Assembly (NCBI GenBank): GCA_030248195.1
Contig: JASAND010012846.1
Location: 1-64,000 of the forward strand
DNA: 64,000 bases
Direction: 5' to 3'
DNA from: Trissonchulus latispiculum
Taxonomy: Eukaryota; Nematoda; Enoplea; Enoplida; Ironidae
Shown: positions 21,971 through 34,857 of the stretch, one piece after another
Numbering within the stretch: position 1 is the first letter of the stretch
Layout of the letters: every line of letters starts with the position of its first letter
The notes under the pieces: generated by a model
What the model saw: the letters and a program-made list of their open reading frames with translations, nothing else
Told to the model about the DNA's origin: nothing
The model's database searches: none
Program-made: the position numbers and the translations under genes

Positions 21971-24108
21971 CAGTGTTCGACTTTTGCTCGCCGGCCGCCG
22001 GCTGAGATACAAATCACCAATCAGAAATTTACAACATAGAGCAACTAAGCTTAGAATGGATTCCAAATCTAGTTGTGCTAATTTTTTATGCTATGTTATG
22101 GTGCTTCCTAAACTGCGGCCCGGCCCGGCCCGGCCCGGCCCAAATTGCCTAAAATGCGGCCTCATGTTAAATTTTGAAAATACACTAGAATTGGATTTTT
22201 GGGCCGCAAATAGCCTAAAGTGCGGCCCTAGGCCGCAAACTTCCTAAACTGCGGCCCGTCATCCTTGGCCGCAAATTGCCTAAAATGCGGCCCAATCATC
22301 CTTGGCCGCAAACTGCCTAAAATGCGGCCCGAACCGTCTTTGGGCCGCAAACTGCCTAAAATGCGGCCCGAACAGTCTTTGGGCCGCAAACTGCCTAAAA
22401 TGCGGCCCGAACTGTCTTTGGGCCGCAAAATGCCTAAAATGCGGCCCGAACAGTGTTTGGGCCGCAAAATGACTAAAATGCGGCCCGAATAGCCTTTGGG
22501 CCGCAAACTGCCTAAAACGCGGCCCGAACAGCCGTTGGGCCGCAAATTGCCTAAAATGCGGCCCGACCTGTCTTTGGGCCGCAAAATGCCTAAAATGCGG
22601 CCCAAACAGTCTTTGGGCCGCAAAATTACTAAAATGCGGCCCGAACAGCCTTTGGGCCGCAAACTGCCTAAAATGCGGCCCGAACCGTCTTTGGGCCGCA
22701 AACTGCCTAAAATGCGGCCCGAACAGTCTTTGGGCCGCAAAATGACTAAAATGCGGCCCGAACAGCCTTTGGGCAGTTTTATTTTAGCAACATTTTAGGC
22801 AGTTTGCGGCCCAAAGACGGTTCGGGCCGCATTTTAGTCATTTTGCGGCCCAAAGGCTATTCGGGCCGCATTTTAGTCATTTTGCGGCCCAAAGACTGTT
22901 CGGGCCGCATTTTAGGCAGTTTGCGTCCCAAAGACAGTTCGGGCCGCATTTTAGGCAGTTTGTTGCCCAAAGGCTATTCGGGCCGCATTTTAGTCATTTT
23001 GCGGCCCAAAGGCTATTCGGGCCGCATTTTAGTCATTTTGCGGCCCAAAGACTGTTCGGGCCGCATTTTAGGCAGTTTGCGTCCCAAAGACAGTTCGGGC
23101 CGCATTTTAGGCAGTTTGCGGCCCAAAGGCTATTCGGGCCGCATTTTAGTCATTTTGCGGCCCAAAGACTGTTCGGGCCGCATTTTAGGCATTTTGCGGC
23201 CCAAAGACATTTCGGGCCGCATTTTAGGCAGTTTGCGGCCCAAAGGCTGTTCGGGCCGCATTTTAGTAATTTTGCGGCCCAAAGACTGTTTGGGCCGCAT
23301 TTTAGGCATTTTGCGGCCCAAAGACAGGTCGGGCCGCATTTTAGGAAGTTTGCGGCCCAACGGCTGTTCGGGCCGCATTTTAGGCATTTTGCGGCCCAAA
23401 GACAGTTCGGGCCGCATTTTAGGCAGTTTGCGGCCCAAAGGCTGTTCGGGCCGCATTTTAGTAATTTTGCGGCCAAAAGACTGTTTGGGCCGCATTTTAG
23501 GCATTTTGCGGCCCAAAGACAGGTCGGGCCGCATTTTAGGCAGTTTGCGGCCCAACGGCTGTTCGGGCCGCATTTTAGGCAGTTTGCGGCCCAAAGGCTG
23601 TTCGGGCCGCATTTTAGTCATTTTGCGGCCCAAAGACTGTTCGGGCCGCATTTTAGGCATTTTGCGGCCCAAAGACAGTTCGGGCCGCATTTTAGGCAGT
23701 TTGCGGCCCAAAGACTGTTCGGGCCGCATTTTAGGCAGTTTGCGGCCAAGGATGATTGGGCCGCATTTTAGGCAATTTGCGGCCAAGGATGACGGGCCGC
23801 AGTTTAGGAAGTTTGCGGCCTAGGGCCGCACTTTAGGCTATTTGCGGCCCAAAAATCCAATTCTAGTGCATTTTGAAAATTTAACATGAGGCCGCATTTT
23901 AGGCAATTTGGGCCGGGCCGGGCCGGGCCGCAGTTTAGGAAGCACCCTATGTTATGCTCGTTTTCTAAGATAACATCCGAAAATAAATATCATAGAAGTT
24001 ATAATAAATGCTCTGCAAACTGCTCTAGGCCGGTAGCCGGCCGGCCGGCCGGCCGCCTACGGGCTCACCGGCCGATGGGTTCGGCCGGGCCGGCCGGCCT
24101 CAAACACT
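21971..24108. mobile_element. probable hAT-like element hosting a nested foldback element
   Basis: Left end CAGTGTTCGA, right end TCAAACACT, flanked by CTGATACC (21963-21970) and AAGATACC (24109-24116), 6 of 8 identical. Both inner flanks carry GGCCGGCC-rich DNA. The 22100-23946 foldback element splits it. Boundaries are inferred from imperfect repeats. Confidence 0.45.
22100..23946. mobile_element. 1.85 kb giant foldback element of inverted 39 bp tandem repeats, Mutator-like TSD
   Basis: Left arm: tandem units of about 39 bp built on GGGCCGCAAACTGCCTAAAA (22200-22780). Right arm: the same units inverted (22795-23800). Outermost 200 bp on each side also match as inverted copies, including a GGCCC run. 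Ends are GGTGCTTCCTAAACTGCGGC and its complement. CTATGTTAT (9 bp) is present at 22091-22099 and 23947-23955. Long repetitive open frames (KMRPEQSLGRK and RPKDCSGRILG words) run on both strands only because 39 is divisible by three. No transposase. A 9 bp TSD is typical of Mutator-like elements. Confidence 0.85.
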
Positions 24109-24260
24109 AAGATACCCACCTTCAAGTTTCAGCACAACGAAACATCATGATTTGGTTTACTTCAAAAATTAAATACAAATTAAGGCCTATGTTAAAATTC
24201 CCCTTCGTAGAGATAGACCACCATTCGGGATCATGTTTATAATTAACTAAGCCTCGTCCA

Positions 24261-25238
24261 CAGAGTTGGAAGTGGGTCGACATTGACCCGCGGGTACCCG
24301 CGACCCGCGACCCACTGAGACTTTGGCGACCCACTTGACCCACTTCTTTAATTTGGATATTTTTTACATATTTAAGTACTAGCATGCATCGAGCAAAATT
24401 AACCTTTGAAAATGAACATATATATATACTGAAGTATTAAAACTTTCAAACAAAAATTTGTCAACTTCAAAGCTAAGTCCATTAGATTTCGTCTTCGTTT
24501 TCGGTAGTTCTGAGCAAGCTATGCTATCGCAAAAGTGTTGGGACCTCGATCTGTCCCTAGAGTCAGTATTTAGGCAACGTTATGAAGATAAATTGCATTT
24601 GCTTGTAGCAATTTCATAAAAGTTCAGCCTCCATTCTGGTTATTTTTTTACAGCTGCGTGAAGTCTACCGCAGGAGTATATATTTATATATTACTGTCCA
24701 CCCCCAACTTGGATATGGTAGCAAACTACCATTTTAGTGGTTTATATCATACACATTATTTATTAGTCCCAAGAGTACATAGTACAAATTAAATTATCAT
24801 AACTCGTAGAACTATGTCAAAACTTTAAGCTTGGCATGTAAATATCTACTGGAGGAAGCAGTTTTTCAAGCTCTGCAGGCTGTAGTATAATTAGCATTGT
24901 TTTGCAAAAACGGTTTGCCAGTCAATCAGTGGCATTAAAGGCTTTCAGTGATAATAAAGTATTTATGCCAATTAGTATGTCAGGGAAATGTTACTGAAAT
25001 ATTTTTGACTGAAGATTTAAGAAAGATTCAATTGAAATAAACAATTTTATCATAAAAGCAATATATATTATAATGTATAAACACATTCAAAAGAGCCAAA
25101 AGTTAAAGAAAATTTAATATAATTTTAAGTAAAATTAAATTTGAAAATAGCCCAAAATTCAGCGAAAAATTGGTGTGAACAAAATTAACTCTTGACCCGC
25201 TCTGACCCGCGGGTACCCGCGACCCACTTCCAATTCTG
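24261..25238. mobile_element. non-autonomous hAT element, ACCCGCGGGTACC type
   Basis: Ends CAGAGTTGGAAGTGGGTCG and the complement of CAGAATTGGAAGTGGGTCG, the classic hAT CAGAG start. A perfect 8 bp TSD CTCGTCCA lies at 24253-24260 and 25239-25246. Both subterminal regions repeat GACCCGCGGGTACCCGCG. The AT-rich interior has no transposase. Confidence 0.88.
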
Positions 25239-25653
25239 CTCGTCCACATCCATTTTTTGTCATTCGCAAGATTTCTCTGGAAAAACGCCACTATTTCCGT
25301 TTTCTATAAAAAGCACAACTATTTGTTTTTATGTTCAGGTGCTGGCTGAAATGCTTTGAGCTGAATGTATTTAACAACAGATAACATATCCGACTCAAAT
25401 TTAACTCATTAAAATACACCTGACGACAAATTGTGCATGAATATCCACTGGTAACAGCCGGAGTCATATTTGCGCGACTAGCTTCCTGACTCCATCTACA
25501 TTAAAATTCTGCGGGTTTCCATTTTTACATGCCGATTGTTTTCATTAATCGGCCACGTCGTTTTCGTGCCGAAGGCCCTGTAGGCGAGATGAAGGTCCGG
25601 GGGTCCGGCATACAGAATCAGTGTCGACTGTCGACACACAATAGCTAGTGTTA

Positions 25654-25959
25654 AGCCTGGTTCACACTGATGTCTTATGTCTTATGTCTTAAGGCGTTCA
25701 CACTGGTGTTTTGTGTCTTATGTCTTTTTGTCTTAAGGCAGACTTGGGCTGGGCTCAACTTTTGTCTTATGTCTTAAGGGATAGACCAACCACATTGCAG
25801 CTAGTCTAACCATTGTCAAGTTGATTGGTTGAAAGGATCAAATGTGCTGCCTAAGACAAGAGACATAAGACAGCAGTGTGAACGATTCTGTCTTAAGACA
25901 TAAAACATAAGACATGAGACATAAGACATAAGACATAAGACACTAGTGTGAACCAGGCT
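25654..25959. mobile_element. PIF/Harbinger-like MITE, GTCTTATG type
   Basis: Ends AGCCTGGTTCACACTGATGT and complement, flanked by TTA (25651-25653 and 25960-25962). Interior repeats GTCTTATGTCTTAAG in both orientations. It shares the TIR (AGCCNGGTTCACACT) and TSD with the element at 9129 but has a different internal word. Confidence 0.75.
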
Positions 25960-25962
25960 TTA

Positions 25963-27497
25963 GTCTGTGCAAATAAGTTTGACTTTCTAGTGATGTCTCA
26001 CTCACACCATCGCCTTCACTTAGTGTAGAAATTTGAAATGCGTTCTCAACAAAAATTCGACGGGCCCTCAACGAGGCCCGTTTCAAGGCTCGGGCACAAC
26101 ACTACTGCTAGCTAAGCATTCTTCATCACAACTACACAAGATCCTATTTATTACAGAATAAATCGCATACCACAGTTAGCCGTACAAATAGATCCTAAAC
26201 AGTGTGATCACTATTTAACCAATAAACCAAGTCGTACCTCCTCATTTGACTTGGGCGACAAATAAAAACGTAGAGAAGTACAGGTCCCGAATTTTTGAAA
26301 ACAACCGACGAAATATACTGCTTGAAAACTAGAAACGTCATAGGAAGTTTTAAAAATGATCCGCAGTAGCAGAATGAACGACTTCCAATAGTTATTGATC
26401 CTACAAAGCAAGTTGATGGTAAACAAATTACAAAACATGTTGATAAATAAGCAACGATACCTAAATCCGAGTACATGCGTACGTATGATAATTCCACAGA
26501 AATTTATGTTGATACTTGAAAACTGCCACTATTTTTCATGAGAACATTGTGGCATATTCGCCTCTTAATATACGTAAAATGGTTTCTGAATGGTAGCCAA
26601 TTTCTGATTTGAATGGCACTTTGAAACAAATACTTTCACTGGAAATTCTCCTAAGAAAATAAAGAAAAAGAAACTGCTATATAACGTATCTCCAACAATG
26701 AAAACAAAATATACAGCATCATTATCACACAGAATCATACGCAAGAACATTAAAACAACACAGACAGAGATGACACATACAGTACACAAATGTAAACTAG
26801 GACTATCAAAACAGACTGGTGGAGAACCTCAAATATATAATGCATTTTACTTCAGCAAAAACTCGACAAATGTTTGCCACAATAAAGGCGTAGCCGTAAC
26901 AGAAACAGAAAAGACTTCCGAAATAAGTAAATTCATTCCGATAAATCTTAACTTTTCGGTCTAGCTATGTAAATGAACTTCTGCTCATACAGCGTGGACG
27001 TTAAACAGGATTGTTAATCAGTAACCTCAACAGTAACAATTTAGCAACGAACGGGAAACTCAATTATTAAATTTATCAAAAATGCCTCAAGCTTGTTTAC
27101 GCGAGTTTAGATGATTTCATCATTTCAGAAAGATGCTTGTATCCCAGCCCAATGTATATATTTCTACGCCAACCCCCAAATTATATCCTAATTATATATG
27201 GTTAACAAAAGAAACTAACACACCACACAGCACGACTCCAACAGTCAATTATTATAGCATTTGGGGATTAGTTGTTGACCCGCAGAAACGGTGCCAGTTT
27301 CACCAGTGCACCACCTAACTACAACTCTGTTTAAACAAAGACAACAAGACAAAGCGACGTGGAGAGTCTATACAAGTTTCAAATGGGTGGCAACAAACTA
27401 AATACGGACGTTTTCAAGCACAAAATACAAAGCACAGATGTAAACAATAGTTATGTATAGTAGAGTTCAGTAAAAACATCCAACACTTTCAAACATG
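25963..27497. other. intergenic; weak membrane-protein-like frames on minus strand
   Basis: On the minus strand between 26970 and 26195 several short hydrophobic frames follow one another (for example FGSLFCFCYGYAFIVANICR and ISVCVVLMFLRMILC), separated by possible splice sites. They could be exons of a multi-pass receptor or chance AT-rich frames. I cannot join them reliably. Confidence 0.2.
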
Positions 27498-27503
27498 TTT
27501 ATT
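27498..27503 (-). promoter_or_regulatory. possible poly(A) signal of the UEV gene
   Basis: AATAAA on the minus strand, 155 bp beyond the UEV stop codon. Confidence 0.5.
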
Positions 27504-27657
27504 AAATTATAGTAGAAACAGAAAGCCAAAGAGCAAATCAGAATTGGATAATTAACAAGATAGTAGATACGAAGGTAAGCTGTGTTATGTGATCTTCTGC
27601 AGTCTTTCTTCAGCCCTTAGCATACACTCAGCAGTTCAGTATTTTCAGTCAAGAGTA

Positions 27658-30600
27658 TCAAAAGCAAGAACCTTCCGGCGGCTGCACAAGTTTCAGGTTT
27701 TCTTTATTCGTCATAGCACGCCGTATGTCTTCCAGTATATGTCTGATGGAATAGTTACGCTGCCATCGGGAAAGCACAGGCACACAACGTCTATCTATCT
27801 AAAACATAAACTCCACAGAAGTAACTAATATAGGTATATAATTATGTAATCAATACAATTACGGAGCTTACAGAAAATAGAAATCAAGTACATAGTGTAT
27901 AACATGACTGAACGAACTTCACGTATTTTTTCGTCATAGTTGCATGAGCAATGTAAATGTAGCTGCAATGTAGCAGCTGAAGAGCTCCGAACCAAGCCAG
28001 CATTCGCAACCACCTCTTGTCAATGACGTCTGTATAGAGCCAACTCGTTGACCACAGCATCTCACAAGAAACCGGCACGCCTGTAGGATTCCAGGATTTC
28101 CCATAAGTCCCTTTTCACTGTCAGTCGTCAAGATAGCGCCGACAGACCTGGTGGCTTCCTCCAGTGCAAGGGTACAGGGGCAAAGAAAAGAATTCTTGCC
28201 AACCGTGATGGGATTATTTTACTGAGGTGTCTAAGCCATCAAAGTCGGGACATTCGGATAAGAGCTGAGATTACGATCCTAGGTTGGTACAGTTGGTCAT
28301 TGTTCATAGAATAAGTTGGGTATAAAGACTCTGGGCTGAACCGACGCGGGTCTTATCAGATGGAGACCGCCCACAGATGTTCCTTGACATCCGTCTGGTC
28401 AGTGGTGTGAACGGGTTCCATTCCGAGTTCCCACAAACACGAAGGGAAGGCGTAAAAACGCTACACAAAATTAAGTTTTTAAAATTACTTAAATCACGTA
28501 AAATAAGGTAAAATTGTGGACAACAGCGTTGAGCTAGGGTATAGGTCGATTTGTCTCAGCGGTCAAATTTTCAAGCCATTGGCTGTTAAGTTTATACTAC
28601 GACCTAAGGCTATGGCACGAAAAGAAAACCCTACGTAGAAAGGTTGTGGTAGTTATCAAGTCACTGGAAACTTATTACTACAAACAAGCGGAAAACGGAA
28701 AAACTATATGAATACAAACTTACTAACCCTGAAATTTAATTTGAACAAGAATTTAATTTCCAGCAACCTCTCAGATATCACTCGTAGGCGAAACAAGCCA
28801 CACACGACCTGTACACTTATATATGCATATATACACAGAAACAATGTGCTTTATAATATGTACATAAATTAAAGGTAGAAACTTACTATGCCGCTCTGGG
28901 CATTAACACCGTTCATATTAACTCTTGACATGAAACGAACAGTTGGTGGATCTCTGGGATAATTCTCATTGCACTCTATTCTTAAACTGTACATTCGTCC
29001 TTCGTAAGGAGTCTAAAATAAAAGCTCATCATAAGCAACAAAATCTGTATTGCCTATGTACCTATACCTATAAAGCATCCATAAAAATAAGTAAGGTTTA
29101 GGAAACATTGTTTCCGTCCGTCCCGACGATGTCCGCTTTGCCGCAGTGGGGCGGCTTTTACCAAATGGATATCAGCTTTGTGGTTATTACCCTCCTATGG
29201 AAGCGAAGGACCTCATTCCCTTCGGGTTTTTGGTAGGAGGGCCCGGTAGGCCGGCTTACTGGGCCCTCTTACTTCTGGTTGCCGGTGATATAGAACCTAA
29301 TCCCGGTCCCCGTCCCCGACCTCCCCGGTCGGGCCCCCGCTGGCCCTGCGCCTCTTGCGGAAATGGTGTAGGCTACAGCGGTTATTCAGTCAGGTGTACC
29401 CTGTGCAGGCGCTGGGTGCACAGCGGAGATTGCGCGCGCCTAACTATACGGGAACTGCTTTCCATGTCTCAGGACCAGGTGAACAACTATCGATGCCCGA
29501 ACTGCCCTACTACAATTGCTCGACCCCAACAGAGTCCAATCCTCAGGACTACAGCCACTGCCCCGTCGCCGGATTCCTCCCAGCCAACCGCCGCCCACCA
29601 CCCTCCGGACCCCATCTGGCTCTCAACCAGAGGCCTCCAACTGCCTTCAAAGGGCAAGAACAGTCTCAGAATTTTACAGTGGAATGTAGGGTCCGTAGGC
29701 CGGAAAAGGGCCCTGCTAGAAAAGCTAGCAGAAGACACTCAAGCTGGTGTCATCTTACTACAGGAGACGTGGTCTAAACCTGGCGACCAAATCGGTCTGA
29801 AGCAATTTGATGAAATCCACACACATCGCAGAACTGGCCGACAGGGCGATAACGTCATCGGTGGTGGGGTCGCCACCCTGATTCGGAAGGGTATTGGTTA
29901 TTCTGTCGATGATAGATCCTTTTTGGCTCCAACGGATACTACCACTGACCTGGCAGTAGTCCATATCCAGGCAAAATCAGGGCCTATCTCACTGTTCAAT
30001 ATCTATATTCCTCCTATTGTGAATGATGGACAAGATCAACGACATCAGAATTTCGACCCCGCCTTCCTCAGATCCCACGGGAGGTCAGTCTTTGCGGGTG
30101 ACTTTAACGCACATGCACCACTGTGGGACCCAAATCAGCCCCAAGACGACTTGGGAGAAAATCTGGAGGATTGGATCATTACCTCCGGTCTGCGCGTTGC
30201 TAACAACGGGTCCGCCACTAGAGTAAACCCCCAAATCGCTGGCCTTTCCAGCCCTGATATAACCATTCTGCATCCTTCGTGGGATGGCCGCTTCAAGTGG
30301 AGCGTTGTGGAAGCTCCTTTGTCTGATCATCGGCCAATCATTTGTGATCTCAATCTTACCGCCTCTATGGGCAAACCTGTGACCAAGCAGTATTTCTGTT
30401 ATGAGAAAGCAAACTGGTCGGGGTTTCAGAACTGCCTGGAGGCAGCCCTAAGAAACCCTCCTGCTGATCTCCGCCAATCTGTCCACCGATACAACAGGTT
30501 TCTAACCTCAGCCATCGTCACGGCAGCAGAAAAGAATATCCCCATGAACCGTCGGCGCAATCCCAAATGCTGGTGGTCGGATGATCTAAACGCTGCAGTC

Positions 30601-33600
30601 AAAGAGGCTAGAAACAAGAAACGGCTCTTTCTGGGCACCAAGTCGGAGGCAGATAGGATGAATTGGAAGTCAGCTGAACAGAATCTCAGGAATCTTATTG
30701 ACCAGGCAAAAAGGAGGAACTGGGTCGACTATGTTTCTACACTGGATACCAGATCCGACCCATCTAAAGTAATGAGAACCCTCCGCGCCATCGATGGGAA
30801 GAATGAACCCTCTCAGTCGGGAGCATCCCTCATTCTTGGCGCCAAGCAGCTCACCTCCGACCTAGATAAAGCCAATGGATTTGCTAAAGAATACCGAGTT
30901 AGCCACCTGAGGCAAACCAAAGAGGATAGACCCCTAATTAGGTCGGTCCGGGCCGATCTCAGACATCGCTGTGACTGCAACGCTACCCACCTCAGACCAA
31001 TGTGTAGGCCGTTTACTCAGGAAGAATACGATTATGCCCTCCATCAATTACCTCTTCGCAAAGCTGCCGGTCTGGACAAGATCTCCAATGAAATGATTAA
31101 GAACCTCAGTCCATCAGCCCACTCTGCTCTCTTGGAAGTCTTTAATCTCTCCTGGAGCACGGGAGAGGTTCCGACTCCCTGGAGAAGAGGAAAGATTATT
31201 CCAGTTCCTAAACGAGGCAAACCATCTAATCGGGTTGAGTCGTACAGACCGGTTAGCCTGACTAGCTGCTTGGCAAAGATGTTGGAGAAGATGATCCAAG
31301 CTCGCCTGTCTCATTGGCTCGAAATGAACAGCGCCCTCGACCGCAGGCAAGCGGGATTCCGCTCACTCCATATGACTGAAGACCATATCATACGGCTAGT
31401 TCAAACGGTGGTAGATGGGTTTTCGGTCAAGAAGCCCCCTCAACGGACACTACTGGCTTTGATAGACTTCCAAAGAGCTTTCGACACGGTTTGGAAGCCA
31501 GGCTTACTGAGGAAAATGCTGGACATGGGCCTACCAACCTGTCTGACCCGATGGATTAAAAATTTCCTATCAGATCGCTTGGCCGCAGTGGAATATAACG
31601 GCAAGCTCAGCAGGTTCCGGAAATTTCATCAGGGTGTTCCCCAAGGGAGCTGCCTCTCTCCCTGTCTCTTTCTCCTTTTTATCAACGATATCCTCAAAGA
31701 AATCCCAGATGGGGTGCATGCTTCCTTGTTTGCAGACGATCTCGCACTCTGGGTCCAAGATAGCGACCTCCTCAGAGCCCAGGCAAAATTGCAACAGAGC
31801 CTTAATGCCATTGCCCGTTGGTCGGAAAGGTGGAAGCTACACATCAATGCCCAAAAGTCAGAATGCAGTGTCTTTACAACCTGTAATAAGGAGGCCAATT
31901 TTAGACCACAACTCCTCATAAATGGTCAACATATCCCGTATTCTGCAAACCCAGTATTTCTGGGCGTCACCTTTGACCGCCTGCTAAATTTTGGCTCCCA
32001 CATCTCAAAACTCAAATCGAAAACATGCCACCGTATCAAGACCCTCTCTGCAGTAGCCAGCACAAGATGGGGTTGTGCTAAAGAAGATTTGCGACTACTA
32101 TATCTGACATTCATTCGCTCAGCAATCGACTACTGCGGAGGGGCATGGATGCCGTGTGCGGCAAGAACCCACTTGGCCACTCTGGAAAAAATCCAGAATA
32201 TGGCTGCTCGGACCATAACAGGCTGCCTCCGGGCAGCTCCTATCGAAATTCTGCAGTTGGAAGCCAATCTTATTCCACTCTCCCTGCGCTCCAGAGAGCT
32301 GTCAGCCCTATCCTACGAACGATCTCTCCGCCTGCCGGACGGCAACCCCAGAAAGGAAGTTTGTCAGAAGCCCAGGCACTGCACTAGGTATCTAAAATCA
32401 CAATGTTCTTGGAGAGAAGCAGCGGCTCAGGCAACCAACGACTTCGGGCTTGCAGAATTTGCACGGGAACCTCTCATTTCCATGGATACGGTTGACCCGG
32501 CAGACCGGCACACTGTCCTCAAAGCACACCCCAATCTGATTGCCAGGACCTCTAGACTAGACCCACCAGAAGCCCGCAGACGAGCCGCTGAGGAAACTCT
32601 TCGCCAGTTGCCAGAGGCGGCAGCCACCATATGGACCGACGGAGCTGCCCGGGAGTGAACCCGGGATGGCGGAAGTGGGGTCTACATAATCTTTGCTGAT
32701 GGCTCCCCCTCTGTCGAGATCAGCGTCCCCGCTGGAAAGGTATGTTCCAGCTTCCGGGCGGAACGGCAGTGGCCACTGGCCTCCAGTGGCTGTCTGAAAA
32801 TTCCCACCGGTTTCCACACAACTGCTCCATCCGCCTCTGCACGGATTCCCAATCGGTGGTAAAGCTTCTAAAAAGCGACCTCAGAGGTTCCTTCAGCGAA
32901 ACGTTGTCCAGAGTTTGGTCGCTTCTCAGACGCCTAACCGATCTGGACCTGGTAATTCAATGGGTTCCAGGTCACGCTGGCATTGAGGGGAACGAGACTG
33001 CGGATAAGTTGGCCTCACTCCCTCAGGAGGCCGTTCCCTTGGACCTACCCACTGTTAAGGCAACTATTCGCAGGCAATCTCACACCCACGAGCATTGGCA
33101 ATTTATGGGTATCGTGGGCCAGTTCCTGAATCCAATGAGATTGGACTAACCCGAGAGAACAGGGTCCTCATGAGTCAACTCCGCAGCGGGAAATCCTGGA
33201 TGCTGGCGTCCTACCGGCACGCTGTGGACCCTGGTAACTTCCCCTCTCCGAACTGTACATATTGCCACTTTGATTCCCCAGAAAAGGTGGAACACCTTCT
33301 GATTGAATGCCCTGCCTCCACCCGGACCCGGGTATCCATCCTTGGCCCTTCGCCGGACCTGTCCTGTCTCCGCGATTGTCCAGAGGCTGTCCTTCGCTTC
33401 CTGGGTAATAGTGGGCGCCTGGGTGCCCACCGAGTATAGGACCCCCTGATCGACCACCGAAGACGACGACGACGACGAAACATTGTTTGCCAATTCAAAT
33501 CGAAATGGATGCCCCTTTAGATGACAAATTCTGGAATGAGAAAGTCCCAAAAAACAAAATATCAATTTTAGCGTCCCGGATATTGTTTGCTCATGTCTTG

Positions 33601-34777
33601 TCCGTTTGATCTCTAAATCTGGGGGTGGTCCAGGGGGTCCGGACTTCCTCTTTTCGGAAAACGTTTCAAATTTTTTGCCATTTTTTGCCCAAATTTGGAC
33701 ATTTTGAAGAAAAATTAGGCTCGGACCCCCCCCTTATCGAGGTGGACTCCCTCCTTTTTACAATTCTGGATACGCCACTGTCTAAATCCGCTTAGTTTTG
33801 CAACAAAATCCAACTTTATCACTGAATGCTATTATATATAGAAATAGCGTACTTTCAGCGTATCCAGAAGGCTAAAATATAAGGGGTTGTTCTTTTGGCA
33901 GTGAGCAGGAGGAGGCAGCAGCAATAACAGGAGCAGGAGTAGAGGTCCCCCCCCCCCCCCGCAGTTGTTATTATAAGGGGGGCTGCCGGGTCCGGGGCTG
34001 AGGATAGGAAGAACGGCCCCCCCCACCCCTGGCGGGGGGGGGGGATCTGTATCTTTCTGGAGATTTTTATTTTTGGGCAAAATTTAAGGGGGGGGGGGGG
34101 GGGGGGGGATTGGGGGCGTGGGGGGTTTGGTTTGTGGTTTTGTTTTGTGGGTTTGTGGTGTTTAAGTGTGTACCTGCTAAAAGTCGCTAAAAATGACTAA
34201 TTCTAAGTGGTTTCTAGACTAAAATAGTGAAAATTTCGTTAAAAACCCGGCGCAGCCGTAAAATGTAGTGAAAATTTAGGGCAAAAATGGAAGGCAATTC
34301 TTGGGGTTATGGGGCATGTCAAATTTATGGGGGGCATTTCATGGGGGGGCTAGGTCACCGAACGGGGAGCGGCTCCCACCCCCTCTCAGTAAAAACAAGC
34401 AAGATTTGCTGGGGTAAACCATTACCTTTACCTTTTTCCACTGGACCACCCATAAGGGACCCTATTTCCCCTCACCAAAACTTGTACCCCCAACCGTGTG
34501 TCCCTTTTGGTACCAAGTTTTGAACTGAAAAACCGCTCAGAAGGTATTTTCAAAAATCTTCCGGCCTCGCCCGTGATTTCTACTTTATTTCTGCACTAAA
34601 ACATAACTTTTTCGGCGAATACCATAAAAGCAATTTTTTGCAAAATTTTGCAAAAATGTTGAAAAATTTCCCCCAAAATGTCTCGCTCCCCGAGGGCCCT
34701 CCAAGAAAAATTAACCGGAATAAACCCACAATAGTGGGGAGCGCTTTTCGGTTCTCCCTCCACTTTTCTTAACAGCA

Positions 34778-34857
<80 letters not shown>

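Larger units (their letters stand above)
29114..33476 (+). mobile_element. near full-length non-LTR retrotransposon (I/Jockey-type) with 2A-like sequence
   Basis: Flanked by a perfect 12 bp target-site duplication GAAACATTGTTT (29102-29113 and 33477-33488). The 3' tail is (GAC)n, not poly(A). Order of parts: very short 5' UTR, 2A-like peptide, PHD-like zinc finger, APE endonuclease, reverse transcriptase, RNase H, C-terminal zinc knuckle. It sits in the first UEV intron in the opposite direction. The polymerase region is intact, but the RNase H part has a stop and frame breaks, so this copy is probably not autonomous. Confidence 0.93.

Noticed and set aside
22200..23800. CRISPR-like array
   Set aside because: Units are directly adjacent with no unique spacers, arms are inverted, and the context is a eukaryotic transposon with a TSD.
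22228..23823. Long frames of repeated KMRPEQSLGRK / RPKDCSGRILG on both strands
   Set aside because: They arise because the 39 bp DNA unit is a multiple of three; they occur on both strands and end at unit changes. A foldback repeat, not a repetitive protein.
32742..33149. Separate RNase H gene
   Set aside because: It is the frame-shifted continuation of the retrotransposon, inside the TSD-bounded element.
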